From contig JAXDDX010000035.1 in assembly GCA_034670405.1 (NCBI GenBank), forward strand, positions 1,745,001 through 1,809,000: a DNA stretch of 64,000 nucleotides, read 5' to 3'. Position numbers and translations under genes: made by a program. Positions within the stretch are counted from its first letter, which is position 1; each line of letters starts with the position of its first letter. This stretch comes from Hoplostethus atlanticus (lineage: Eukaryota; Chordata; Actinopteri; Trachichthyiformes; Trachichthyidae). Under the pieces are notes generated by a model. It saw only the letters and a program-made list of their open reading frames with translations, had not been told where the DNA came from and searched no databases. Positions 13,416 through 27,893 of this stretch are shown here, piece after piece.

Positions 13416-13655
<240 letters not shown>

Positions 13656-16600
13656 CTGCCTGCAACTCCAGCCCGTGTCCTCGGCTGCATGGCTAGTTGC
13701 TATAGCAACATAACTTCACATTCCTTTTCACCTGCCGTTTTTGATCAATGCTCACTCTCGCCTCTCTCTCGACAACCTTCCTTTGTCCTGTAATGCCTTG
13801 CCACTGCAGCTGCCTTGCCTCCACTCCTTTTAGACAGGATTTCTAATCTCCTTTCTCTACTACCGATGCTTCTAGCTCTACTATTACTGTCACTAATTAC
13901 GATAAATGCTGCCTGACTGCCATCACGGCGTACTCCATACTCGTGGAGTCGTGGACACACACACACAAACACACCAACACACACACACACACACACCGAC
14001 ACCAAATGCCAAGGTACAGCACAAAATCGAAGTGGCCCCAACTATAAATCCCAAGAGCGCGGTGAAATAAAACCCACACTGCATTGTGCCGTCATTATCT
14101 CCCCGCTAATGCTGACTAGAACTCTGCCTTAATTCAGAGAGCTTTTCTCTGTTTGGCAACACTATTCCTACGGAGCCAATCTCACCCCCCGGCTAATGAT
14201 TCATCAGGAGCCCGGAGTCTCCGGAGGGTCCCTGAACCAACTTTCCATCACAGCCGTATAGACAAATTACAGAGCGCTCTGACAGAACCTGACCAGACCT
14301 TCATTAGTGTCATAGGACATCCTAACCTCTCCAGAGAGACTAAGAGACTAAGAAAAAGATTGTGCGGCCCAGAGGTTTGATGTGACCAATTATACACCGC
14401 CCTGGATAACGGATATGAACTCTGCGGACGTGTCGGGACTCCTATCATGTGAACGCTGTTTTTCCTGGAACGGTAGTGCGCTAATTAGCCTATTTTAATC
14501 AGGCAAGTGAAAAGGAGAGCTCTGCGAGGGGTCCTGCGTAATGGCTGGATAGATGGAAAGTGACAGTGGGTCTGGTCCTGCGTGAGGAGACCAGGCATGC
14601 GGAGGGATAAAGGCTGAGCCGGGGGCATTGAGGCACGATAACTTGACTCCCTCATAAACAAGCATTCCCATGCAGTACATGAGCATGCACACAATGTGAA
14701 ATAGAAATGTATAGTATATATGGATGCATAATGAGTCATGTTAACCGTGCACGTACACAAGCACCTATAGGCTGCATCCATACTATGCCCACATTGATTT
14801 ATGTACACGTTCTGGATTCATCACACTGATAATACACTTTTGTACACATGCACACACACACACACCCTCCCTCTCTCTGTGCATGCAAAGCAATTGTGCA
14901 AGCGGCGTTACATATGTAATGCACATATGCATTTCCTGTGGTTGATGATTAGTGATGGATGGATGACACGTGATGGAGGAAGGAGTCTCTGATGACTAGG
15001 CTACGTAGATGGATATTTGGACTCGTGCTATAACTGGCATGCATTTAGAAGAGAGGCGAAAGAAGAGCTAGAATGCAGCCAAAGGTATTATGTGTGGTAG
15101 TAGGGAGCAAAAACAAATGCTTCGCTACTCTGAATCGTACTTCATATGACAAGCTGGCCCTAATGTCCCAGCTCATTAGTGCAACATCTGGAGCGGGTCA
15201 CACAATCCCGCTGTAAAATAAATAGAGGAAGTGACAGGAAAATGCACTCTGGGCGATCGCAGGGGAGCCGACTCTGTCACCACTTACATGTGCATGCACG
15301 CGCGCACATATACAATCTCGTACGGACACGTGCATGAACACACACACATACACACACACGCAACCACAGGCTTTCAAAGGGACATGGCATGCAGTATGTT
15401 TGGAGTTTCATTGAAATTTTGGCAACTGGGCCTCAATTGTTGATGCACGTAAAACTCTGTGGACTATGAGGAACAAGTGCTGGCACAGAGCCCTGTTGAG
15501 AACATAGAGCTCAGCAACATCTCCCATAGAGAGAAATGGATGTGTTTTAAAGCAAAGACCTGGGTCTGCCTGAATGACTCAGACAAAGGCAGCGAATCAT
15601 GCAGTGTGTTTGTGTGTACGGAAGGGAACTCAGGGAAGGTTACTCATTATTGCCCCACTGGGCTTCATTGGTGCTTTGGTCGAGGCAGCATGCATACAGG
15701 CCTCAGGGCCATTGTACGTCTGGAGAGAGGGAAGAGGAAATATACAGGGAAGGAACAAAACAACTTATTTTTGCCCCTTCCTTATGAACCTTCATTTCCT
15801 TGTACCCGCTGTGCGTTGTGTGAACTGTGAGAAACAAAAAGCCCTGGGTCAGATAGTGACCAAAAGTACAAGTGCAAGAAAGTTTAGACAATCAAATGTA
15901 AGTCTGAATACTTAGCGGCTGTGTGATTGACAACTTATTTGACTCTTAACTGAATTGCCCTCACAGGCTAAAGGAAGCAAGACAAATATGCTTTCCAGCT
16001 GTGTGTGTCTTGGTAAATGGAAATATAACAATGTCAAATCAAATCAAATCACCATTGATCGCTGTCTACCGCAACTTAACAACTAACCTTACCGCTAACA
16101 TACACTTAGCAGTGCCTACTACAGTTACGTTACATCCTTAACAAAGGATTAAAGTAATATTATATTATATTGTCATATAAATAAATGTCTGTTTTGCTGA
16201 TTACACAATAGTTACTCAACCGCCAGATCCTCTGGCGCACAGGAAGTGATTTACATTTGCAGCAGCAACAGCGCTTTGTTTGGAATAAAATAGAAGAAGA
16301 ACTGGGTAGTTAGCGTGAGCAGCGATAGGCACTATGGCAGAACAGAAGAAGAGAGAGCGCCACCTACGGGAAACTCCAAGTTCATCAACAGAAATCCAAG
16401 GAAAAACATTTCAGGCCCTAATGAAAATACTACAGTCTCTACCTATTTGGGGTTAGTCTCAGTAATCAATACCAGTAATCAATTTTCAAATACTAGGTGG
16501 ATATCCAAATGGCGGATGTGTCATTTTGGGCCAAAGCATTTGACTATTGAAGCCAGGTCAGGAGGCAAACAGATGCAGGGTGAGCACTGGGACGACTCTT

Positions 16601-16790
16601 GCTTTATTTCTGTTTCTGGGTGCTTGGTGAGTTTCTGTTGGCAGTTCCCACCATGGGAGTCTCACTGGTGCCTACATCACTGCGCCAACTCTCAACCATG
16701 CCAGTCAGCAGCAGCAGCAGCAGTAGTGCTAAGTAGGTCACACTGCAGTCACACTGGCTCCCTTGCTAGAGGAGGAGGAGAGAGATAGAC

Positions 16791-16824
<34 letters not shown>

Positions 16825-19579
16825 TGGGAAGATAGAAAAAAAAGAGAGAACGAAGAGGGAGGAAAAGTAGGGGAGGGTTTAAGAGAGAGGAGGAGAAATA
16901 TGATAAAGGAACGAGATGAGCAAGGAAAAAACGGGGAGAGAGAGGAGGAAGAGGAGGGAGGAGAGCAGGAGGCAGCAGCAGCACTGATGGGATCGACCGA
17001 GAAGGGAGCTAACGGGAAGGGAGAGAGAGGAAAGGACGACATGCATTATATGATGGCATGCAATGGGAGTGGGGGGGGAATGAAGGCTGAGAGAAGAAGA
17101 GTAGGAATGGAAAAGATGAGGAGCTCTGTCCTTCACCCTCCACCCACCCTTTCGCCATGACAGTCACAGCCATTGTTGTTCTCCCACTTCCTATACAGCA
17201 CACTGTGCCGTCTGAAGACCTTGTATTTCTGTGTACCATAGAATGAGTCTACATACAAACTTCCCTCATGTCTAGCTTTGCAAGGCCGTCACAAGACGCC
17301 ATTGGAGGCGGTTTATTATTGAGAAGTTCATTTCTAAAATACTACAGATAAAAAAAATCCTCACCTAAAGTTCATTCTTTAATATCTCTAACATATAATT
17401 TCTGTTCTTTTGCTATCAATCATTATCTAAGAGAAGATGTCACTTTTTTCAAATGGTGGATATCTTATTTTGGAAGGAAACCTTTTCAAATGTCGTGACT
17501 TTAAGGTCTTTTAGCTCGGTGCTCCTGTTAGGTAAGGTTTGTCATGTTCATTTATTACTATAGGACTCCTGCTCCAGACTCATAGTGAGTATGTTTTGCA
17601 GTGTTGGCTTGGAAACTGATATTCAGCTTGACATTGATGCGTCTCAAATGCGACGCATCCCAAAGTGTAGTCGTTACGTAACGCTCATTAAGAAACACGT
17701 TTGTCATCCTCTCTCCAGCCGAGCAGCTTTGCATTTCAATACGTTTATTGCAGGCTCTCCACGCTGCAAGAACATCAAGTGGCTGAAATGAAAGGGTATG
17801 AGAATAGAGCTAGGAGTGAGAGTGAGGCGTAGACAACCTCAGCACACATAATAAATCATAATAATAAAGAATTACCTTGGCCCCATCAAGGAAACCAAAC
17901 AAAGTTGAGATTAAATGACAGACTACTGGCTCTCAAAAACAATCAAACAGTGATCTTACTAGAACTGCAAAGGTCTTTCTGTCTTTCTGTCTTTCTGTCT
18001 TCTACACGGCCTCGACAGTATCTTCGCTGTGCAGATACGATCATCTTTGCACAGGGCAAACCCTTCGGGAACACTCACACACACTCACACACACTCACAC
18101 ACACACACACCGTGTCCACCAAGCGTGCTGCGATGGTTTAACACCCTCATTATGTTATTAATACCTGAGGCCATGTCAATAGCCTCTAATGCCAGTGTCA
18201 ACGCCCTCTAATGGAATCACTTCCATCAGTGCTGCTTCTCACCCCTCTCCCCCTGAACTGTTTGCCATGCAAAGGATGTGTGAACCTCCAGCCCACGCAC
18301 TCTGCTAACAGCAGGGGAGAGATGAGGGGAGAGAAAGGAGCAGGGAGAGAGAGAGAGAGAGGTCTGCTACATCTCCTTTTATGTGGATGGCGTGGGTTAT
18401 CTGCTCACTGGGGCTGACCGAAGGCGACGGGGCTGTCGTTTCATCAGGCCTGCCGCTTTCTGACCTGCTCATCCCGGGAGACGGAGAGAGGAAGCACATG
18501 TATCCTGTAGAGGCTTGACTCATCATACATCTGTCTTACATCTTTTCTTTATCTGTCCAGTATTGCAGCGACCATTGTAGAGGTGTAACACTAACCTCCC
18601 TCGATCAACTGGTTAAAAGATCATTCCTGGGGCAATGCATGCAGCAGACAGTGGGACTTGTTTGCCTTGTGCCATCGCAATTCTGACACAAAACCCTAAA
18701 CGTAAGCAAGGGCTGACTTGTGATGAATCCATAATATAACCTTGACTATATAGAGTCTCATGTATATTGAGTGATGATGAGCTTTTTGCTTGTCAGCACC
18801 CTAAGCTCCCATTGGTCTACACGTTACCCTCCGACGGGACTAATTCGCTTGGCTTGAATTGTCTTGAGTTGGCTTGGTGGAGTGGCAGTGGAGTGTGAAG
18901 GGGATCGTAGGCTAAGAAAAAGTACCTTAAGATCAGGAAGCCTTTGTTATGAGGAACAACTACTGGCAACTACTATAAATACAATGCTCAGTACCTAACA
19001 TAGGCACTCTGCTGTTGCTAAGTCATACTCCATATTGCAGGCGGTCTATTCTTGAACGTAAAACTTTTAGAACCACCACATGTACCTTTTTAAATTTGGA
19101 AATGCGAGTAGAAACGACATGTTGACGCATTTCTTTTTAAATAGAGGACGGTCGTCAAAGCCGGTATCTAAAAAATGCAAAGTGATTAAACATTTACTTG
19201 GCCCCTTCGTTCTCAGACTAGACTCAGCCTCTATCTTTGTTGAGGACAGAGCCCGTCTGCTCGACAGGACGAGGCTGGGAGATGAAACTAGAAATGATGT
19301 CTCATCATCCCAGCATCACTTATTGCTTCAGTCACAGACACCAAACTGGGGCAGTGCTCAACCAAAAATAGCAGAGAGCCACATCTTGCCATCTCCTACA
19401 TTTAAACATGTTATATGTGTATGTCTGTGTGTGCCTGTGTGAACATGTTTGCAGGCGCTTATTGTTGTAGTTATTTTTTTTCCATGATGAATCTCACACA
19501 GATGCCACGCTTCTTAGTAAATACCAGAATTGTGCCAATGCCACTGCAGTCTGGATGCAGGCAACTAGAATAATGTGAA

Positions 19580-19613
<34 letters not shown>

Positions 19614-19752
19614 AGGACACTCAATCAAATGAGATTAAAGTAAGACTGATACATTTTCATCGACTATAATACAATTATAGGAAGGAAACTGGGCATTGGC
19701 TATGGAAATTAGCTAACATTAGTCCTTGCATTTACCATAAAGCCATGTTGTT

Positions 19753-19856
<104 letters not shown>

Positions 19857-20137
19857 TTCTTCCTCTCTTTCTCTCTTTACTTGACTGTCCTAAACGGTTA
19901 GACAATAAACTGCCAGCAGAGGCAAACTGGTGCAATTACTCACCAGCGCTGATTGATGACACAAACAAAGTCACCAAACACACACTCACACACACGTTTT
20001 GTCAAATGCGGTGAGACTGCATCCAGCAGTAACTTGTTGGAATTGGGCAGTCGAGGGTGATACATCAAAATCCTCTGCAGATGCAAACACTTGCAAAGAC
20101 GACACATTACATAAATCACCTGGAGGGTAGGAGAGTA

Positions 20138-20169
<32 letters not shown>

Positions 20170-20477
20170 CTTGCATGCCTGTGAATCCTCCTCTGGTGTG
20201 TTCCTCCTTCAGGAAGCGACCTCTGTTTACCTGGTGGCCCCACCCCCACCCCCAACACACTTACACTTACACACACACACACTGCAGTGCATTGCAGCAT
20301 CATGTCAGGGCCATTTCTTCCAGTTGTGCACTATGTGTAGCCAGCTCACTGCAGGAGGGATTAAATGCTACAAATAAAAATATATGTTGAAAAGAGAGCG
20401 ATGATGTAAAATAAAAAGAAAAAATAGTTCCGAAAGACAAAGTGAGGTAGGAGGCATTGCTCTCACAAGGCCACCAA

Positions 20478-20517
<40 letters not shown>

Positions 20518-20640
20518 TCAAATCCACAGCATCATGGGGACCATGATGTCCCTTTCCTGTGCTTACAGTCCAGGCCCACACACACATGCACAGACTTTAA
20601 ACACACACTCGCACATACACAGACACACATACCCGCACAC

Positions 20641-20862
20641 TCTGGAGGGGGATTGCGTAACGTGTGTAGTGAACGGGGTAGAGAGGGCGTCTCCGTTGAG
20701 GGATCGGCCTTCGGTTAGTCGGAGAGCCTCGGAGCGGAACAGATTCAGCCCAGCGCTTTGAGGTTCCGGTTGCACCCGGCCCAGCCTTTGAACCGCGCAC
20801 GCCTTCAGCCTCGTGACCCGGGGCAATTAGCATTTTACCGGCGTCCATCTTCAAAGGCAGGA
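20641..20862. promoter_or_regulatory. CpG-dense segment with C/EBP-like site
   Basis: About 20 CpGs in 220 bp and clearly GC-rich, between CA-repeat-rich flanks. It includes ATTGCGTAAC at about 20653 (C/EBP or PAR-bZIP type) and GGCGTCCATCTT near 20840 (a weak reverse YY1-like site). It could be an island promoter or an intronic enhancer. No exon with a coding match was found next to it. Confidence 0.35.
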
Positions 20863-21417
20863 GACAGCAGCAGCAGCATCACACACACAAACCCTCCATC
20901 TTATCAAAGGGCCCCCTGTCCTCTGAGGTGAGGTCTGATGTCGTTGGCTAAATACTTGCTGCTGTTACTCCTGTGATCGCTTGCTGTCCTCAGGTCATCT
21001 AATGTGCCTCCAGACCCTCCAAGGGCTTCAAGGGCAGATGTGATAATGTTACAATGGCCCTATTATAGGAATTCAGATTGTCCTCTATTTCTATTCATAT
21101 ATGATACAAAATTTTGACCGTAGACAATCTTAAAATTAGATTTTGAGTGGTTGAATTTAAAGTTGCACTTTCAAAATTCATCCGTTTTTACAGACAGTTT
21201 CAGACTAACACTGCAAATGTATCACAACTGGACTTGGTCCTGATTGGATCCTCTCACTAAGCAATTAAAATCCTTCCAGTCAGGCCAGTTTGCAGTTTGG
21301 GGGATTTTTTTTTTTCCCCCCATAGATTATTGATCTCTGCATTCAAAGATCAATAATTGCCATATTACATACAATAGGGCCAATAAATCATGTTTTTTGA
21401 TTTAAGGAGGTCTTGTT

Positions 21418-21430
21418 TTCACTGCTGTTA

Positions 21431-21469
<39 letters not shown>

Positions 21470-21535
21470 GGCAGGATATCACAAAAAAATCAAATTGATT
21501 AGATTTTGGTGGAGGTCCGATTTTTTTTCCATCAG
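21418..21535 (+). repeat. Dispersed repeat copy with (TCTG)n core
   Basis: A TCTG run (21433-21469) is followed by GCAGGATATCACAAAAA and, further on, ATTTTGGTGGA. The same order of motifs recurs at 63690-63800 in intron 13. The downstream part resembles a repeat widespread in fish genomes (CTGCAGGATATCTCAAAAA ... ATTTGGTGGA). I cannot name the family with certainty. Confidence 0.55.
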
Positions 21536-23765
21536 ATGATTGTCTTTTTGTTATAGCCGTAACTATGCAACTAATAGCGATAGAGACTTGATCCCAAATC
21601 CTGTTGGCACGGTCAAGAAATCAATTTAACTTCAAATTGAAGTGATGGGACTGATGTCTTTGGGTGTAACGACAAGTTGGAGGTTTGTGCTCTCCGAATA
21701 CCTTCTAGTCGAGTAAAAAAAGTGCACTTCGAATAAACTTTTTGCTGAACAAGAATGGTTCTCCTGTAAAGATGAACGAGCCTCGGGGGTTGTGGTATTT
21801 TGTCACATATCATTTGTACGAAACCAAAAAAAACATATTGGTAGAATTTTTTTTTTATGTGGACCACCAGCTGCTTATCAAAGAGAGGGAAGGAGAAGAG
21901 GGGAGGAAATGGGAGGAGGTAAAGAAAGTGAGAAAGGCAGTGAAGTGGAGGTCCAAGGGTCAGGTGACGACGCAAGGAGGAGGCAGGGGAATCAGAGGTC
22001 AAGGTCAGGGAGAAAGACAGAAGAGGACAGACTAAGAAAGCATATGGGAGGGAAGACGAGACGACGTGTATGTGGCGAGGCCAAGCTCAGCTGAGCCGGG
22101 AGACACATGTTGGTCAGTAATGACTCAGCCGTGCGTGGAGTTTACCTCAGCGCTACATGGAGGAACTTATCCGTGTCTATTAAAGCCATTCCATGTTTTT
22201 ATGTCCGTCCTGCGTACGTCCCTCCCCCGAGGCATCGTGGTTATGGATAGAATTTAATCGAGCTTTGCTGTTCTGCACGAGCCTACGTACATATCCCTCC
22301 GCTTGACGCAGCGCCTTTATATATGTAAGATGATGATACATTCATAGTGTTTCAATGTGAAAGTTTTAAAGGAGCTGCTAGTGTCTTGAAATGCACACGC
22401 ACATCTGTCATATCAACCGGCAGACACTTGGGTCTGCTGACAGTGTGTCTGAAATCATGTTTTATTCAGCTGGTGTGTGTCTCCCTCCCGTCACTCAGAA
22501 AGGCTAAAGGCTAGATGTGCTGTGGACAGCCAAGCGTGGACACACCATCAGTCAAAACCTAACTAATATGCACACACACGTGTGCACGCTCACACACAGA
22601 GTCAAACACTCAGCGTTCTCAATACACACACACACACACACATATATTTGACGCAACACTCAGCATTCAGAACCACACACACACAGTCAGACGCTCAGTA
22701 TTCATCAGGCGCACAGCTGAGCGATGCGGAGGAACTCAGCAGTTGGGACAGATCACTGACAAACTAAATTCATCACACAGCCCGGCACGTCACGCACGGG
22801 AAAGAACGAGGCAAACTGGGGAGATGACTGACATTGAAAACACCATTATCACACCACAAGGTTACCCCAAAAAACATGATCAGTGTTAAACTGAGAGTTG
22901 ATCACATTTTCACCTTTCTGCCTTGCTGACAAGCGGAGGAGCATCAATCACTCTTTCGCTCGGGCTCCAAAACTCCCTCTGTGCATTTAGAGTACAAAAG
23001 ACTCCCTCTAAAATATTAAGGCCCTCAGTGTCGCTGACTATTCCTCTGGACATTCGCAAGCCGAGCATTCAAGGAACAACAAACCTGTTCCAGTCAAGCA
23101 AGTCTGGTCTTTTTACTAGCGAAAACAAAACAGTACGGCTTCTCCACACTCGGCCAGGTAACAAAAGAGTGCACCGATGACGTCTCCGTCCCCCTGTCTG
23201 GTATCGACTTCAGTCACGCTGTGGCAGTCATTGTCCATAAAACACTCCATTGATTGTTAGTAGAGTCAATGACCTGTAAGCGATTCCCAGAGACAACAAG
23301 GACCATCCAAAATGGCGGCCTGGTTAACTGGCTCTTGGTGGGAGTCCATTAAATCTCACTGAGGGAGACTCACAGACAGCTCCGCCAGTCCCGGGGCTGA
23401 AGGCTGGAGGCTGGCAGAGGTGGCATGTCAGCGCTAGACAATAGACACAACGAGGGAGGACAGGGAGAGATTAGCAGTCTGCTGGCTGCTTGTGTTGGAG
23501 GCTGCTGCTGCCGCCGCCAGCGAGCAATCACTCACGTTGGCAGACAAAGACAGACTTTGATCGTCATTTTGTCTTTTTTTTTTGTTGTCTTTACATTTCA
23601 ATCCAAAGCCATCAGCGGCGTTTATTGAAGGTCAAACTGTAGAGCATTATGTGTGGTTTTTTTTTTGACTGTATGTGGTTGATGTCACAGTATGCTGTTT
23701 TTTTTAGATTGACGCTCCATCCTCTTTTCAGTCTGTGTGATGGTGTTCCAACGGTGTGTGTGCAG

Positions 23766-24419
23766 TAGGGGAGAACGGGGTAAGTTGAGCCAGTGGGTAA
23801 GATGAGCCACGCCTTTTATACGTACTATAGGCACCCATACACAAAATGAATCATGTGATCACAGATTTAGGAAGAATATATTTTTTTTCCCTGAATCTGT
23901 GATGGAGGAGGGCATATGGAAAAAGTGATGAGAGAACTAGGTCAAAACATGTCAAACAATTTCATCCTCGGTAAAGATGTCTTGACTCTTCTAAAAGGAT
24001 GTAGATACGTTTGAGACTTTATTATATATCAGTTTAAGGGTTGATATGGTACAATATTAAGTCATACACATAACGTACTTTCTAATACTGCAGCAGATGT
24101 CATTATTCCATGAGACTGCAAATGCAAAACAAACAGACGTTCAGCCTCCTGGAGGATCTATAAGAGCAGACGAGGAAGAGTCAGAATGAAAGGCAAGGGA
24201 ACTGAAGCGAGACAGAATGACACTGAGGAGATATATTGAGGAAATCGTCAACAGAGAAGTACACACACGTACAACGCACAACCATGGTGTTGAGCCAAGT
24301 TGTGCATTGTTATCCCACCTTACTCCTCCCCTGGATGCCCAACAACCTTAAGCATACATAGCTATTATTGTTTGAAATAAATGCACAATAAATGGCTCAT
24401 CTTACCCCGTTCTCCCCTA
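23766..24419. mobile_element. MITE-like non-autonomous DNA transposon
   Basis: The left end reads TAGGGGAGAACGGGGTAAG followed by TTGAGCC, then a second internal GGGTAAGATGAGCC. The right end is the inverse complement, GGCTCATCTTACCCC through to CTCCCCTA. The ends form terminal inverted repeats of about 27 bp around about 600 bp of AT-rich, non-coding interior. A TA dinucleotide sits at both outer ends, compatible with a TA or TTAA-type target. No transposase frame is present. The superfamily is not assigned. Confidence 0.7.
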
Positions 24420-26902
24420 ATGTACGTCTGTTATTGCATTTGTACACAGTGTTCATCACTGGAGAAAGCAGTAGAGATGGATGCGAGGTGTGTGTGTGTG
24501 TGTGTGTGTGTGGGGGGGGGACACCTCACAGCAGTATATCTTAAAGACTGCATCTTTTATTCAGTGTAAATGTGTTGCAGGGCTGGAGAGGCTGGCGCAT
24601 TGTGTCTGAGATGGATGGAGCACGATAACAGCACAAGTTTAGAGAAATCTTGACTAAATGGATTCCCTCTGTTGATCTCTTTCTCTCTCTCTTTCTCAGT
24701 TTCTATCTTAATCCCGTCTTTTCCCCTGAGCTCGTGTCCTATACTCCATCTCTCTTTCTGCTGCAACCATTTTTCCTCCATGACTGTATCAAGACTTGCA
24801 CCCCTACTCCCTCTCCCTTTATCTTTATCTCCAATATTCTTCCCCCCTCCATATCCCTTTTTTCGTCTTGTTGTTTTCTTTTCCTCTGTATTTCTTTATC
24901 TCCCTCTGTCTCCAGACTCCTCCCGTGGGTAGGGAGAGAATAGAGAGGACAAGAGATAGAGAATAGGAGGAGAGAGAGAGAGAGAGAGGATGCAATGGAG
25001 GAAGGGAGAGAAATAAAGCGAGCCGCCTGGATGGATCACCTGCTAGAAGTAGCCTGTCAGTAAGAGTTACGACTGTGCTGAGTCCCAGCAGCTATGAGCC
25101 AGCACATATTTCAAAACACCCACTCCTCCCTATTTGTCCATATGCACAGCACCCACCAGGGATTCCTGGTTCTGAATGAGGGGCTGGTTCCAGGCTCTGC
25201 CTAATGTCCCGTTCGGCCATGGAGGCCTCCCCCGGGCCTGCGCTCTCCATCCGGAGCGGGAAAGGAGAGAGCGAGAGGCGATGGATGGAAGGGGTGATAT
25301 AACAATGACGGCTGAAGGGCTCTTTTTAAAAAGTTATACCGGTGCCCTACTGTTGGAGGGTTGTGATTACAACCCGTGTGTGTTCCAGTGGAACTGCAGA
25401 AGAACAGGAGTGGTGGAGAGTCGACCCCCTCGACTCCAACAAGCTGGAGAGTCGCGGCTGGCTCTCAGCCAATGCCTCTGGGAGTCGAAACTGAACAGAG
25501 TTGACTCTTGGTATCGGTCGATTCCACTTTTTCGATCACTGTTGTTTTTTGTCTGTGTAAATAAAATAGCTAATTGGTCAACAGGCATACCAATCGTTTC
25601 CTCTGCTTTAACATAAAGGCTTCTCCCTTTACTTCAGCGGGGGTCCTGTGTTTACTACGGCTACCTCCGCAGTGTGGCAGTTTTCTACACTTAAAGATGA
25701 CAAATTCATCATATTATTCAACAGCCTTTCATTTTTACATGGCACACCCACAGAGCAGAGGTAGGCATAATGCAGCCAGAGATACTCAGCATGGTCAGGA
25801 GAAGGAGCATCAATTTGTGCACAATTATTTTTGCTCTTGCAACATGATTCAGATTTGCCTGAATTAACTTTTATGCTCTTCCCTCACAAAAGAGTTAGCA
25901 GGACTTAGCCTGTTGGGTGCTGTTGGGTCTCCAATGTACACTCCTACAATTGGAGTCAGAGTCACCGCTCCCAACAAGAAGCTTACATTTGTGTTGTTGG
26001 TTTCTTTCCCCATGTACCAGATAACATTATGTAGAAATGTATGTTTCAGCCTTTCCATACAGGCGTTTTAATACATTTAAGGTTGTGCAATGAATATAAC
26101 CACATGAAAGTAATGCTGTGCACTTGTGAATTGTGAGTTGAAGTACTTTTCCATTGCGTTTTTTCTAGTAGGAAGTCAAAATGACCAATTTTCCGACATA
26201 TATCTGCAGTGCAGCATTGGATGGCCTCTACGCGGGCACCCTCGGGCACCCTCGGGTCTTTTTGTGCATGTCTGTGTGTCACCGTGTTGACGGGGGGCTC
26301 GTTTTATGAAAATTGAAAATCAAAGGTTAAAAAGAGCTCCTGATAATTAGGAAAACCCTTTACTGCTTTTCACCTTGTTCACATTTATTCATTGCGTTAT
26401 GTGTCAATGTGACTACTGATTTGTGGGACAATATGACCAGGAGTTCTGTCCAGTGCATTCTGGGTGAAAAAATAAGCAATGAAAATGTGTTATTTCAGAT
26501 TGCCCCTGAAAACGACCAAAATGCCACTAAAAATTAGATTAAAAAAAAAGTATTATACTGTGCTGTATACTTGCACGTGTATCCACAAGTGTGTTTTATT
26601 GCACCACGCTGTCAATTAAAGAGGTAAAAAATGCTACAGCTTTGTTAATGTCACACGAGGTTGTTAACCTTCACAGTGTTCAGAAGGCAACAGCTAGCCT
26701 CAGATCTCTGGCGGCTGATGAGCGATGGGAGAGTGAAGAGCAGGCAAGGACAGGTATCAGTCACCATAAGTGTGTGTTTCCGTGCGTGTCAGTGGACGTG
26801 TGATTGTGTGTGTGAGAGAAGAGAGAGTGTCTGGAGAAGGGCAAAGCGGTATAGAATAGATATCAGTCATTGTCACTGCACACTGCAGTCTCTGGCTCAG
26901 TT

Positions 26903-26942
<40 letters not shown>

Positions 26943-27058
26943 TTCCACAAAGACACACACGGACACAAACACAGAGAGATGCAGGATGCATAATTCATAG
27001 CAGTAATCAAAGAGAGACAAAAGCCACAGTCTTTGACTCTGGGCCCACCAGGACAGAC

Positions 27059-27099
<41 letters not shown>

Positions 27100-27642
27100 T
27101 CTCTCTCTCTCCATGAACAGTGCATCCTAACCAACCAGACACTAGTCTAGAGAAAGAAAGCCAGGGGTGGATAGAGGGAGAGAGAGAGGCCTCGTCACTT
27201 CCCTCCTCTGCCTCCAGGCTTTCTCTCACAACTTTCCTCTCACTTTTTTTTTCAAGCTGCTTCAGACTAGACCACGGAAAAGAAGTTGAGGGCAGGTGAA
27301 CTCCCCGAGCAGCCTGGGCTAACTTGCTCTTTCATTTGCCCTTCTCTTTCTTCTGTATATTGTCTGCCATCTCCAGAGAACATCAAGAGGGAGGGGTTTT
27401 AAGGATCCTGTGCTCAGGATCCAAAAAAGTTTTTCGGCTGCAAAGCGCATTAACATTTGATGGAATGCAGATAGAGCCCATAAGAATTGAATCAGCAGCG
27501 TTCAGCACCGACATTATACGGTACAACCAGTCAAGGTGCGCTACCAGTGCACTTTTAAGTGGTGGCACCGTTTCTGGATTGATCTGTTCTGTTGATCAAT
27601 GTACATCTGAGTGTGTGTGCTTGTTTTTGTTTGCACAGTATT

Positions 27643-27643
<1 letters not shown>

Positions 27644-27715
<72 letters not shown>
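27644..27715. repeat. (CT)n microsatellite, about 72 bp
   Basis: A pure CT run preceded by CTGAGTGTGTGTGC. The poly Ser-Leu and Glu-Arg frames here are artefacts. Confidence 0.95.
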
Positions 27716-27716
<1 letters not shown>

Positions 27717-27853
27717 AGGGCAGAGCTGTAAAAGAGAGCTTTCATCTCTGTCTAAATCCAAACCAGTGTTCCATTATTTATTTATCTACCAGAGACTGGA
27801 AATATCCTCTAAGATCAGCAGCTCTTCGACAAGATGAGCCTCGGCCTTGCGGT

Positions 27854-27893
<40 letters not shown>

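Noticed and set aside
15459..15830. 123-residue plus-strand frame with many Cys
   Set aside because: No family motif and no coding-like conservation clue; the overlapping frames are open too, which suggests chance.
16480..17480. Apparent repeated TTCAAATG-TGGATATC words (about 16485, 17449 and 52408)
   Set aside because: Similarity is limited to about 20 bp with mismatches and does not extend, so a repeat family cannot be supported by eye.
27505..27530. TTCAGCACCGACATTATACG as an RE1
   Set aside because: Left half matches, but the GGACAG right half is absent.
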